From NCBI GenBank assembly GCA_012032555.1, contig JAAUSR010000061.1, forward strand, positions 1-32,158: a DNA stretch of 32,158 nucleotides. Reading direction: 5' to 3'. This stretch comes from Thioploca sp. Lineage in GTDB: Bacteria; Pseudomonadota; Gammaproteobacteria; Beggiatoales; Beggiatoaceae. The notes under the pieces are model-generated. The model made no database searches and was not told the DNA's origin. It saw only the letters and a list, made by a program, of their open reading frames with translations. This document shows positions 1 through 9,000 of this stretch, one piece after another (the first letter of the stretch is position 1; every line of letters begins with the position of its first letter). The translations under genes and the position numbers were made by a program.

Positions 1-359
1 ATGTCGATCCCCAGAAGTTAAGATGACTAGGGTAAAGACTTGGAGTGGCGGACGTATAGTCTTGGGAATGAACCAATTGATTGAGTAAAGCTGCACAGTG
101 GTAGTGCAAGAACGGTGATAGTGGTCCGGAAAGCGAACATGTTGGATATCCACAATTACTCGATTGTTCTTATCCTCCGCATAGAGGTCAAATTTGACGG
201 CGACATTACCAATGGGGGATCATAAACTTTATCGGTTTCAACGCTATCAATGTCCAGTTCAATATTCAGAAAGTCACGGACCAAAGCAGTGAAGATGGCT
301 GGTACCCGAAAGGCTTTTTTGAAGATAACATCGTAACGTAAGGAGGCAACTTGTTTCAT
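1..359 (-). pseudogene. Rpn/PD-(D/E)XK transposase-type nuclease, decayed 5' part
   Basis: Only the N-terminal third lies in the window; the gene runs off the left edge. The start (MKQVASLRYDVIFKKAF) is intact for 67 codons and resembles the Rpn recombination-promoting nuclease/putative transposase family of PD-(D/E)XK enzymes. After DPP the family sequence continues in another frame near 216 (IGNVAVKFDLYAEDKNNRV, then VDIQHVRFPDHYHR), shifts again near 120 (FLHYHCAALLNQ) and once more near 60 (RPPLQVFTLVILTSGDRH). Three shifts in about 300 bases are directly visible on conceptual translation. The nuclease core residues (FDLYAED and VDIQ) are still recognisable. Such proteins are usually mobile, multicopy accessory genes; this copy is probably dead. 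The family assignment is from recalled sequence resemblance. Confidence 0.75.
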
Positions 360-435
360 AGCATGATTTGCTTAATTTATTAAAATTAATGAAGCTTAAC
401 TCAGTTAAACGGGTTTGTCACCTCTCTTTTCTTTA

Positions 436-461
436 GTGGGCAATGCTTCGCTTTTGCCCAC
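436..461. repeat. GTGGGCAA hairpin (dispersed palindrome family)
   Basis: Arms GTGGGCAA (436-443) and TTGCCCAC (454-461) are perfectly complementary, with a 10-base loop. The GGTGGGC core recurs in other gaps of this window (17420, 19732, 21765). There is no T-tract, so it is not a standard terminator. Confidence 0.6.
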
Positions 462-470
462 CCTATTTAA

Positions 471-799
471 CTTGGTTATAAAATTCATTTAGCGGAAAGA
501 ACAGAGACTATCTTTGAAATAACAACCCAATTAACACAACAAATAATCGCTGCTGGTTTACTAGCTATCATTAACTGGAAGATAGTACCTATATTAGTAA
601 CTGAATTCAATTCTAGCAAAGCTGATAAGTCCAAATTATGCTAGTTACCCCGCTTTACTTAAAGAAGAATGCCGATCGCCGCTGGCGAATCGGTAAAGTA
701 TGGATTTATAGCGCTAATCCAGCACCAAATACCTCTACATGGAGAAAGCCGCTGACAAAACTAACTGTTAACATTAGGTATTTGAATCAACCGGCGTAG
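471..799 (+). pseudogene. Possible coding relic, frameshifted, unknown family
   Basis: The gap 360-825 has no clear gene. On the plus strand one frame is open from 471 to 641 without an ATG (it includes IIAAGLLAIINWKIVPILV) and stops at 642. An overlapping frame runs from ATG 638 to a stop at 797-799 and includes NADRRWRIGKVWIYS and IRYLNQPA. The two join naturally around SKL/YVTPLYLKKN, which suggests one gene broken by a shift. I do not recognise the product, there is no Shine-Dalgarno sequence before 638, and chance open frames of this size are possible in AT-rich DNA. Confidence 0.2.
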
Positions 800-825
800 G
801 ATGTGTTGACAATGCGATCTACCCC

Positions 826-1842
826 CTACTTTGTTTTTAAAAAATCTATAAATTCATTAACTAAACTTGAAAAGGTTTCGTCTTGAATATTTTCTAGTTG
901 GTTACGGGTTGTTTGGCAGTGGTTAAGATAACTGATAATACCGGAATAAATAGTCTGCTTTGCTGGTTGGTAATCAATCGGTGCTAAACCTACTTTTTTT
1001 AACATCTCCGTTGCAAAAGCGGGGATTAGCAGTTTCATATAGGCTACATTTTTTTTAAATGTACTAATATTATCGGTATTTTCAGCCGGACCGACATCAA
1101 TAATCACGGCGGGTAACACATTTTCTATTTTGATATCATTAGCTTGAATAATAAATTGGGCGGGTTTTAAATCAACAATGGTTCTGCCTACAATTTCTCG
1201 GTTATGGTTGTATTGTATAGTAAATAACCAAGCTTGTAGCAGTGTACAACAAATGTGGAGAATTGCGGTGATTTTATAATCAGCTTGAAACTCATAGCGT
1301 TCCAATATTTTTCTGCCATCATAACCAACTATAAAATCACCAATGGTGATAGCATTAATGCCTAAATTGACCAATAACCGTTTTAATTCCCGATCTTCAA
1401 TATAGGAAAAGTGCTCAAGATAGTGTAGTTGTTCACTCGCGGCTATCAATTTGGTGGGTTGCAGTGGGAATCTGGTCCAAATCCTTCTAATCGTTATGCT
1501 ATTTTTAGCTTTTTGAGAAAATTCTTGGTAAAGTTTAATTTCATCGATTAAGATATTGACCAATTTTTGATCATAAATTTCTAAGTGAGTTTGATATTCT
1601 TCAGCACTCGCGTATACTTTTTGCTCATCTTTCATCTTGCTTACATTGTTGTACATCCGGATCGCAAAAATCCACTGACGAGTGTTTTCAACGACACCAA
1701 AGACACCAAACACAAATTTAGAAGCGCCCGCACCAGCGGCTTCAATTTGAAAAGTTTCGACTTTGGCCAATTCATGGTTATCATACACGCTTAATAGTTG
1801 ATGATAATAAAGTTGTAAAAATTGGGTGATAGCGGCTTCCAT
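826..1842 (-). CDS. Uncharacterised protein with degenerate protein-kinase-like motifs
   Basis: 338 residues, no signal peptide or membrane segment. I do not recognise a named family. The order of short motifs resembles a eukaryotic-like protein kinase fold: a glycine-rich stretch (G37-A-G39 followed by FVFGVFG), a beta-3-like strand ending AIR62 where kinases have A-x-K, a catalytic-loop-like DLKP (224-227) after TIV instead of HR, and IIDVG (D249-V-G251) in place of DFG. If real, it would be a degenerate kinase or pseudokinase. The ATG at 1842 has no Shine-Dalgarno sequence. The frame stays open upstream for about 25 codons (to roughly 1920, including LTIKVDHQELIRDYGGY) without an ATG, so the true start may be a non-ATG codon. 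It follows the 2060-3010 gene on the same strand after 217 bases. Confidence 0.65.
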   Translation of the reverse strand: MEAAITQFLQLYYHQLLSVYDNHELAKVETFQIEAAGAGASKFVFGVFGVVENTRQWIFAIRMYNNVSKMKDEQKVYASAEEYQTHLEIYDQKLVNILIDEIKLYQEFSQKAKNSITIRRIWTRFPLQPTKLIAASEQLHYLEHFSYIEDRELKRLLVNLGINAITIGDFIVGYDGRKILERYEFQADYKITAILHICCTLLQAWLFTIQYNHNREIVGRTIVDLKPAQFIIQANDIKIENVLPAVIIDVGPAENTDNISTFKKNVAYMKLLIPAFATEMLKKVGLAPIDYQPAKQTIYSGIISYLNHCQTTRNQLENIQDETFSSLVNEFIDFLKTK

Positions 1843-2059
1843 ATCGGCTTGGATACAAGTATAACCCCCATAGTCTCTTATGAGTTCTTGATGGTCGACT
1901 TTAATTGTTAAAGTTTTCAGGTGATTTATCTCTTAATATAATCCATTTCGGACGAACGCTTCTTGGTGATACGATTGATTGCTAATTATCAATTAGTCAC
2001 TCTATCTGAAAATACGAATTTTCTCTCGCCCCAGAAATAACACCAGTTCAGATATATTC

Positions 2060-3010
2060 TTAGGCTAATAAGCGATTAAACATACGATGCAAACAATTTT
2101 GGGGTGGTTTTAACAGTGGTTTTCTAATAACCGGTTTCATTTTATCGTATACCGTTACTAAATCGAGCACAATACAACCATTGAAAAAATTGATAACGGT
2201 AGTCAATGGTACTTTAGTTTTAGCCGCAATTGTAATCAAATCACTGGTGTTGTGGAGCATAAAGGCCGCTAATACCATAAAATCTTCTTGATAAGGTAAC
2301 TCAACAGAATTAGGCCAACGGTTGAGACGCACTGGGATTCGAGTCGAGTAACCATTAATCAACCGACCATGAGAAGCTTGTAACGCACTCAACCATAAAA
2401 AAATTTCGATTCGATATGTTTTTAAACGAGTCGCTTGGACTTGAGCTTTCAGTTCTGCCACTGACAAATCAACATAATCAATATCCTTACTCTGTGCGCT
2501 CAAACAAGCCTGTTGAACTAGCGTTAACTGATTGGGATTAAAAACGGCGGTAAAGCAACGTTTTTCTGTAGGTAAGACATAAATAGGTGGTAAATGACCA
2601 CAATTAAATCGGCGAGGTTGATTCAGGTATAAACTCCCTTGTAGCAAACCCAGGAAATACCAACAGGGTTCAAAGGAGGCTGGTGATAACCACATTTGTT
2701 GCCATTTTTCGGCTGACAACTGTTGGAATAATTCAACCAGCGGTTGAATCTGACTTAATGGCTTTTCTAAAAACCAGCGGGTTTGATAAACATTTCGCCA
2801 TGAGAAAGCCACTAAGATTCTACTGTCTGGGTAATTTTGCCAAAACTGCCGTCCTTCGGGTTTGTCAATATCCACTAAAATAGCATCAGCAGTTTCATGT
2901 TCATGCAAAATCCATTTATTAATCAAGTAGCTGTTGATCCGTTCCAGCATCAAATTTAAAAGATACCGATTATTACCACTGACCGCATAAGTAGCCAATT
3001 GCCAATTCAT
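2060..3010 (-). CDS. Receiver-like protein with C-terminal helix-turn-helix region
   Basis: 316 residues, soluble. The first ~100 residues read like a degenerate response-regulator receiver: AILVDIDKPEG resembles the strand carrying the phospho-Asp, and WFLEKPLSQIQPLVELFQ resembles the K-P turn and last helix. The middle (about 180-240) is rich in W and R (YRIEIFLWLSALQASHGRL, RLNRWPN). The C-terminal part (about 255-290: LITIAAKTKVPLTTVINFFNG) looks like a winged-helix or helix-turn-helix. Start ATG 3010 has a strong ribosome site (GGAGAAAAGGAAAAT). It lies 33 bases after the small gene ending at 3044 and is probably cotranscribed with it. A regulatory adaptor role is inference; no family name can be given with certainty. 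Confidence 0.7.
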   Translation of the reverse strand: MNWQLATYAVSGNNRYLLNLMLERINSYLINKWILHEHETADAILVDIDKPEGRQFWQNYPDSRILVAFSWRNVYQTRWFLEKPLSQIQPLVELFQQLSAEKWQQMWLSPASFEPCWYFLGLLQGSLYLNQPRRFNCGHLPPIYVLPTEKRCFTAVFNPNQLTLVQQACLSAQSKDIDYVDLSVAELKAQVQATRLKTYRIEIFLWLSALQASHGRLINGYSTRIPVRLNRWPNSVELPYQEDFMVLAAFMLHNTSDLITIAAKTKVPLTTVINFFNGCIVLDLVTVYDKMKPVIRKPLLKPPQNCLHRMFNRLLA

Positions 3011-3043
3011 ATTTTCCTTTTCTCCTTATTCCAGTTAAAAAAA

Positions 3044-3241
3044 TTATTTTCGATGTTGAGCAAGGGGTGGTAAATTATCTAACAATAATGCGTAAACATA
3101 TTCATCACCAATTTCAGGAGTAAGAATCTGAGTTTCTTCAAAATAACTACTTAGTTGTTGCTGTTTTAAAATCGGTTTAATTGTCATACTAATACTAAGC
3201 TGTATTTTAGTCAAAAGTTGGGTTAGTTTTAAAATGGCCAT
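3044..3241 (-). CDS. Small hypothetical protein
   Basis: 65 residues from the ATG at 3241 (MAILKLTQLLTK), chosen because GAAAGGAAAATAACG before it gives a good Shine-Dalgarno; the frame can be extended to a TTG at 3265, which is less likely. No recognised domain. The N-terminal half could form an amphipathic helix (LTQLLTKIQLSI), and the C-terminal part is acidic and leucine-rich (DEYVYALLLDNLPP). It is followed after 33 bases by the receiver-like gene, so the two likely form an operon. Confidence 0.55.
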   Translation of the reverse strand: MAILKLTQLLTKIQLSISMTIKPILKQQQLSSYFEETQILTPEIGDEYVYALLLDNLPPLAQHRK

Positions 3242-3567
3242 CGTTATTTTCCTTTCTTTGGTCAAAGTGGCTAGAAATAACTTACTTTACCGAGTAATGA
3301 CAACCCAACTCACCGTTGACTTTATCTTCTTTATTAATTAATTTCATTAAAATTTAGGTCAAGCTTTTTTTCTATGGCTAACAAAATTGCTAGATTCCGT
3401 GAGCGGTGAACTAAAGGGTTGCCTCCGTGATCTTTTTCAATCTCAATTTATCGCTACCTTTACAAGCCAATTATATTGTCACGGAAAGAAGTTACTAATT
3501 AATTACAGGCCAGTTATTTTGTGTAACAATTGGTTACTCTAAGTAACGCCTAGTAAGGAAATGAATA
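3242..3567. other. Divergent intergenic region between small gene and response regulator
   Basis: A 326-base AT-rich gap separates the minus-strand small gene from the plus-strand regulator gene and should hold the promoters of both. The right half carries the GTTAC half-site array listed separately. No RNA gene or additional coding frame was seen. Confidence 0.5.
3491..3547 (+). promoter_or_regulatory. Array of GTTAC/GTAAC half-sites before the OmpR-type regulator
   Basis: Half-sites GTTAC (3491), ATTAC (3502) and GTTAT (3513) are spaced exactly 11 bases apart, and GTAAC (3523), GTTAC (3533) and GTAAC (3543) follow at 10-base steps. Sites 3523 and 3533 form an inverted repeat. OmpR/PhoB-family winged-helix regulators bind direct repeats with about one helical turn between half-sites, so autoregulation by the gene starting at 3568 is plausible. 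The spacing is seen; the function is inferred. Confidence 0.5.
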
Positions 3568-4290
3568 ATGAATAAACAACGCCAACAGTTATTGATAGTT
3601 GATGATGATCAATCATTCTGCCAAATCATTAAAGATTATTTGAATTCTCAAGGATTTGATATCGCCGCTGTTCATGATGGTATAGCGATGAAGCAGTATT
3701 TATCTGATCATACAGTGGATTTAATTATCCTGGATGTGATGTTACCGGGAGAAAATGGCTTTTCACTGGCTCGACAATTACGTGCTGACAATCATCAACA
3801 ACCCATTATTATATTATCCGCTGCCGCAGATGAAGTTGATCGGGTAGTTGGTTTAGAAATTGGTGCTGATGACTATGTCACTAAACCGGTTAGCTTACGA
3901 GAATTATTAGCGCGGGTGCGAACCCATTTACGGCGGTTTCAATCAGTACCAACGACATCATCAATTCAAGCCGATGTCAGCCCAACCAATTACACTTTTG
4001 GGCCTTTTACTTTAAATACGACCACTCACCAATTAATGAAAGCCACTAGCGAAGTTAATATTACCAATGCTGAATATCATTTACTGTTAGCTTTGGTCAC
4101 GCACCCCAATCAAGTGCTTAATCGGGATCAGTTGATGAATTTAATCCGCGGTCATGATCATATGCCGTTTGATCGTAGTATTGATGTCAAAATCAGTCGC
4201 TTAAGAAATAAAATTGAACCGGATCCGGCAGCACCGGTTTATATCCGCACGATTCGGGGGGAAGGTTATCTATTTTCTCCACAAGGCTAA
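3568..4290 (+). CDS. OmpR-family two-component response regulator
   Basis: 240 residues. The N-terminal receiver has the acidic pocket D12-D13, phospho-acceptor D56 (LIILDVMLPGENGF), the S84 switch residue (IIILSA) and K106 (YVTKP). The C-terminal winged helix (about 140-238) carries the OmpR/PhoB pattern: FTLN, a recognition segment DRSIDVKISRLRNKI, and a closing wing IRTIRGEGYLF. It should be a DNA-binding transcription factor activated by phosphotransfer. The start at ATG 3568 is preceded by AAGGAA at a good distance. The gene converges on the hybrid kinase ending at 4300, only 9 bases away; that kinase or the larger one at 6023-10177 is a candidate partner. A GTTAC array lies directly upstream. 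The specific regulon cannot be named. Confidence 0.93.
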   Translation: MNKQRQQLLIVDDDQSFCQIIKDYLNSQGFDIAAVHDGIAMKQYLSDHTVDLIILDVMLPGENGFSLARQLRADNHQQPIIILSAAADEVDRVVGLEIGADDYVTKPVSLRELLARVRTHLRRFQSVPTTSSIQADVSPTNYTFGPFTLNTTTHQLMKATSEVNITNAEYHLLLALVTHPNQVLNRDQLMNLIRGHDHMPFDRSIDVKISRLRNKIEPDPAAPVYIRTIRGEGYLFSPQG

Positions 4291-4299
4291 GCAGCGCTA

Positions 4300-5942
4300 T
4301 TAAGATAACCAAGCCTTAATGGTAGCAGCTAACCCTTTGAAACTAATTGGTTTACTTAAGTAATCGTTAGCACCAGCTTCTAAACAACGTTCTTTATCAT
4401 GAGGTCTAGCTAAGGCAGTTAAGGCAATAATGGGAATTTCAGCCATCTCGGTATCGGCTCTAATTTGACGAGTTGCTTCTAAACCATCCATTTCTGGCAT
4501 TTGAACATCCATCAAAATCAAATTAGGGTGACTTTCTTTCGCTTTTTTAACAGCCTGTACGCCATTATGCGCTAAGATGACTTGATAACCTTTCGCTCGA
4601 AGATAATCTGCTATGGTTTCTGTGATAATCTGATTGTCATCCACGAGTAAGATAACGAATTCTGAAGTCGTGGTGTTGGTTTGAGTTGGCAATGGTGTGA
4701 CTAATTCGTCAATAGAAAAATCGGCTGAGGAATCTGTTGCTGATTGCCAGGGTAAAGCAACCGTAAAACAACTCCCTTGTCCGGAATGACTGGTTACCGA
4801 GATATGACCTCCATGCATGACTACCAACCGATAAACTAGGGCTAGTCCTAAGCCGGTACCTTCATGTTGTCGACTTAATCCCCCATCTAATTGGACAAAA
4901 GGTTTAAACAGATAGTGCATATTTTCTGAAGATATACCAATTCCGGTATCGGAAACACTTAAGTTAACAACTTGTTGTTGAGTATCTCCCTTGATTTCCA
5001 ACTGGACAGTGCCACCATTTGGGGTAAATTTGATAGCATTACCTAATAAGTTGAGTAAAATTTGCTTGAGATACCGTTCGTCTGCTTGAACGGTAAGGGT
5101 ATTGGAATCAAAAGCCGCTTGTAATTTAATCTGCTTTTTTTGGGCTAAATCCTTCACTAACCGTAAACAACTTTCACCAACCCAGTTAGCCGAAACCGGA
5201 ATGAGATCTAATTTAATCTTACCGGCTTCGATTTTAGCTAATTCTAAAATGTCATTAATAAGTTCCAGTAAATGACGACCACTTTCTTCAATAGTGTGAA
5301 CAGATTTAACTTGTTGGACATTAAGCGGACCATAAATACCTTCTTGTAACACCTCAGACATCCCTAAGATTGCATTGAGTGGTGTCCGCAGTTCATGGCT
5401 CATATTGGCAAGAAATTCATCTTTGAGACGAGCAGCTTGTGCTAATTCGACATTAGCTAAATGTAATTCTTCAGTTCGTTGTGATAATGGTGAGTTAATT
5501 GATCCAGTTGCTCATTCTTTTCTTGCAATTGAATATTTTGGATTTGCAATTGTTGTTGTAATTGACTGATACGCAAATGCGTTTTAATCCGCGCTAATAC
5601 TTCTTCTTGTTCAAATGGTTTCGTGATGTAATCAACAGCGCCCAGTTCAAAGCCTTTGACTTTATCGACGGTATCCGTTAAAGCCGTCATAAAGATAATC
5701 GGAATATCTTGTGTAATTGGATTGGCTTTAAATCGCCGACAGGTTTCAAAACCATCCAATTCAGGCATGAGAATATCTAACAAAATGAGATGTGGTTGTG
5801 CTTTCTCAACTTTAGCTAGCGCACTTTTGCCATCTTGAGCAATCAGCACTTCAAACCCATGGTGAGAGAGAAATTCATCTAATATCCCCAAATTGGCGGG
5901 CATATCATCTACAATAAAGATGATAAAATTTTGCTTTGTCAT
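4300..5942 (-). CDS. Hybrid histidine kinase REC-HisKA-HATPase-REC, frameshifted
   Basis: One gene in two frames. The first part (ATG 5942, MTKQNF) is a receiver with D12-D13, phospho-acceptor D56 (LILLDILMPELDGFE) and TKP, then a coiled coil (QLQQQLQIQNIQLQEKNEQ). It stops at 5457. In another frame, open from about 5509, the expected continuation appears (SQRTEELHLANVELAQ, then DEFLANMSHELRTPL) and runs to 4300: HisKA with the phospho-His in SHELRTP, HATPase with NLLGNAIKF, DTGIGIS and GTGLGLAL, then a second receiver (ILLVDDNQ, LILMDVQMPEMDG, YLSKP). A single-base indel between about 5485 and 5510 explains this. It lacks a membrane sensor, so input comes through the N-terminal receiver. It lies 80 bases after the 1384-residue kinase and is probably cotranscribed, giving a phosphorelay pair. 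Confidence 0.85.
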
Positions 5943-6022
5943 CCTGGTATACCATTTCAGCAAAAATTAGGCTGGTTTTTAGTGATTATTAATATCATGT
6001 TTGGTGAAGCCATTATACCTCA

Positions 6023-9000
6023 CTATAAGTAGTATTTGATTAACTTTTCTAGCTTAGCAATTTCATAGTTCTTAGCTAAGAATTGTACCCTTTCAGCAAA
6101 CGGTTTTAATTCCTCATGGTGTTGAGCTAACTGCATAGCTTGGATACTGGTTTGACGAACATTACCCGTCATCATCAATTCATACAAGGTGAGCGATTCT
6201 GGTGATGAAGGCCCAACTAATTCCTCATCAGACGCTAAATTGAGCGGTAAGGTTGGTTGGTAATCTTTATATATCCATTTTAACTGTAAGTGTTTTTTTA
6301 AGGTTTTAAATAAATGTTCCGTATGAATCGGTTTAGTAATAAAGGCTTGGAATCCCGCTGTCAAACTCTCATGTTGATATTGTTCAGATACCGTAGCAGA
6401 GACCGCAATGACAACGATTCGATTGAGCTTAGCCGACCGCCGAATCCGGCGAATCAGTTCAAAACCATCCATTTCTGGCATGCGCAAATCAGTTAGAATA
6501 GCATGGGGTAAGTGTTTATAAGCCAAACGTAATGCCTGTTTACCATGATTGGCTTCTAACAAACTGAAGCCAACTGAATCCAGTAAATGGACTAAAATCG
6601 ATCGATTTTCCCACTGATCATCGACAATAAGAATTTGGCGAGGTGGACCTTCATAACCAATAATCGTTGGCGAAACCGGTGGCTGGGTAACCATTCCCTG
6701 AACTTCAGGTAGTTTAATTTCAAACCAGAAAGTACTTCCTTGTTTTATTTGACTTTCCACTAATAACTGTCCACCCATAATCTCGACGAGTCGCTTACTA
6801 ATAGACAAGCCTAAACCGGTACCTTCAATTTGTTCACGTTGATCACCAGCTTGTTGGAAAGGTTTAAAAATTTCGGTGAGATCAGCAAGCCCAATTCCTC
6901 TGCCCGTATCTTTTACCACAAAATTCGCTTGGTTATTACTATAACTGACCTGAAAATAAATCTGACCTTGTTGCGTAAATTTAACGGCATTGCTTAATAA
7001 ATTCAATAACACTTGTCGGAGTTTTTTTTCATCACCCTGCACAAAAGTGGGTAGAGTTGATAAAGGTTCGTATTGAAATTGCAAATCTTTTTGCTCAGAT
7101 CGCATTTTCATGAGATCAACAATGCTTTGTAAAAATTCCGTGAAATTAAAATCAATCGGATCATTCGTTAATTTACCGGCTTCGATTTTAGATAGATCGA
7201 GAATATCACTGATTAAGGTTAACAAATATTCGCCACTCCGTTGAATAATTTCTAATCCTTCTCTTTGTTTACTATTCAATTCTTTATAACGCAATAAAAT
7301 TTGCGTGTAGCCTAAAATACCATTTAAAGGGGTTCGCAATTCATGGCTCATGTTTGCTAAAAATTGGCTTTTAGCTCGGTTGGCTACTTCAGCGGATTCC
7401 TTGGCTGTTTGTAAGCGGATTTCAAATTGTTTACGTTCAGTAATATCTTGAACCAAAACCACAAAGTGATCGACGTTGCCATCCACATCATGGATACAAT
7501 CGACTGCAATACTGGCATAAATCGTTTGCCCATCTTTGCGAATATACCTTTTATCGAGGGTGTAATGATTAATTTCTCGGGTAATCACCCGTTTAAATTG
7601 TTCAATATCGGCAGCAATATCTCCCGGATGCGTTAATTCTGCCCAATCCATATGGCACAGTTCTTGGCGTGAATAACCTAGCATTTGACAAAGTTTGTTA
7701 TTGACTTGGATCAAACCTTGGGACAGGGAAGAGGTAGCCATGCCGATAAAAGGTTGTTCAAAATAGCGGCGTAATCGTTCTTCACTATGGCGTAAAGCCG
7801 ATTCTGCTTGCTTTTGGCGCGTTAGATCCATGTGAGTTCCGATCATCCGCAGTGGGTTACCTTGCGAATCCCAAATACCAATCCCCCGCGTTAAAATCCA
7901 AATATAGTATCCCTGTTTATGTTGCATCCGAAAAGTGACTTCATAAGTGGGTTGTTTCTTTTCTAGATAAGCGGTGACGGCGGTCGAGGTTTTCTCCACA
8001 TCATCTGGATGTAACCGCGAAGTTAATTCATGAAGTTGGTTGCTCATTTCCGCTTCGGTAAATCCGAGCATCTGTTTCCAACGCGGTGAGTAATACACTT
8101 GATTGGTTTGTAGATTCCAATCCCATAAACCTTCGTTAGTCCCTAACATAGCTAAATTAAAACGTTCTTCGCTTTCACGTAAAGCTTGTTCCATCTGCCG
8201 ACGTTCAGTAATATCAAACCAAGCGCCAATAATATATTGTTTCTGACCTTCTGGACTATTGACTAATCGTAACGTATCGAGAAACCATTTATAGGAACCA
8301 TCCGCAACTTGCCAACGATATTCGTGTTGGTGATAACCTTTTGCGAATAAATTATCCATTTTACTTAAGATGTTATCTTTATCATGCGGATGCAGATGGT
8401 CTAACCAAAACTGCGAGTCATTCGTGAAATTTTCGGGATCATAACCAGTAACGGTTTTAGCCGTTGTTCCCATATAAGTTGCCGCAAAATAACCTTCTGG
8501 CTGACAGGTATAGGGCACGATCGGTAACTGTTCTAAGATGAGAGATAATTGCTCTGTTGTGGTTCTAAGCGCAATTTCGGTGTTTTTATGTTCGGTAATA
8601 TCGACAAAAGTAATTAATTTAGTTTGTTCTACATTCATTTGGAATGGGGCTACCGATAGATTTCCCCAACGTTCCGCGCCGTCGGCTCTAATAAATTTAA
8701 TGTCATAACGAAGTATAGCGATTTGATCATGGCTTTGATCTTTTTCCCACTGAATAGCGAGGTGGCGAAAATCTGGATGAATAATATCAAAGCCATTCAT
8801 ATTCATTAATTGTTCTTCGGTATAACCTAAAAATTCTTGGGCGGCTGGGTTGGAATAAATAATCTTACCACGATTAGAAATCAGTATACCGGCTGTCGTC
8901 GTTTGAGTTAGCGTCCGAAACTGTTCTTCACTTTGACGGAGAGCACGAGTTCTTTTGAGAACTTCATGTTCTAGGGTTTGATTATAGACCTTTAACAAGC

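Noticed and set aside
1982-1996. CTAATT/AATTAG inverted repeat after the receiver-like gene as terminator
   Set aside because: The stem is only six A/T-rich pairs and no T-tract follows on the minus strand.
3316-3344. TTGACT with TAATTT at 17-base spacing as promoter of the response regulator
   Set aside because: The -10 match is weak and it lies more than 200 bases upstream of the start; not better than chance in this AT-rich gap.
4283-4317. AAGGCT/AGCCTT inverted repeat between the convergent regulator and kinase genes as terminator
   Set aside because: Only 6 base pairs, a 23-base loop, and it overlaps the coding end; no T-tract.
4300-5403. Hybrid kinase starting at MSHELRTPL as an independent gene
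   Set aside because: That methionine is inside the HisKA phosphorylation motif, and the same frame extends upstream with coiled-coil sequence linking it to the N-terminal receiver.
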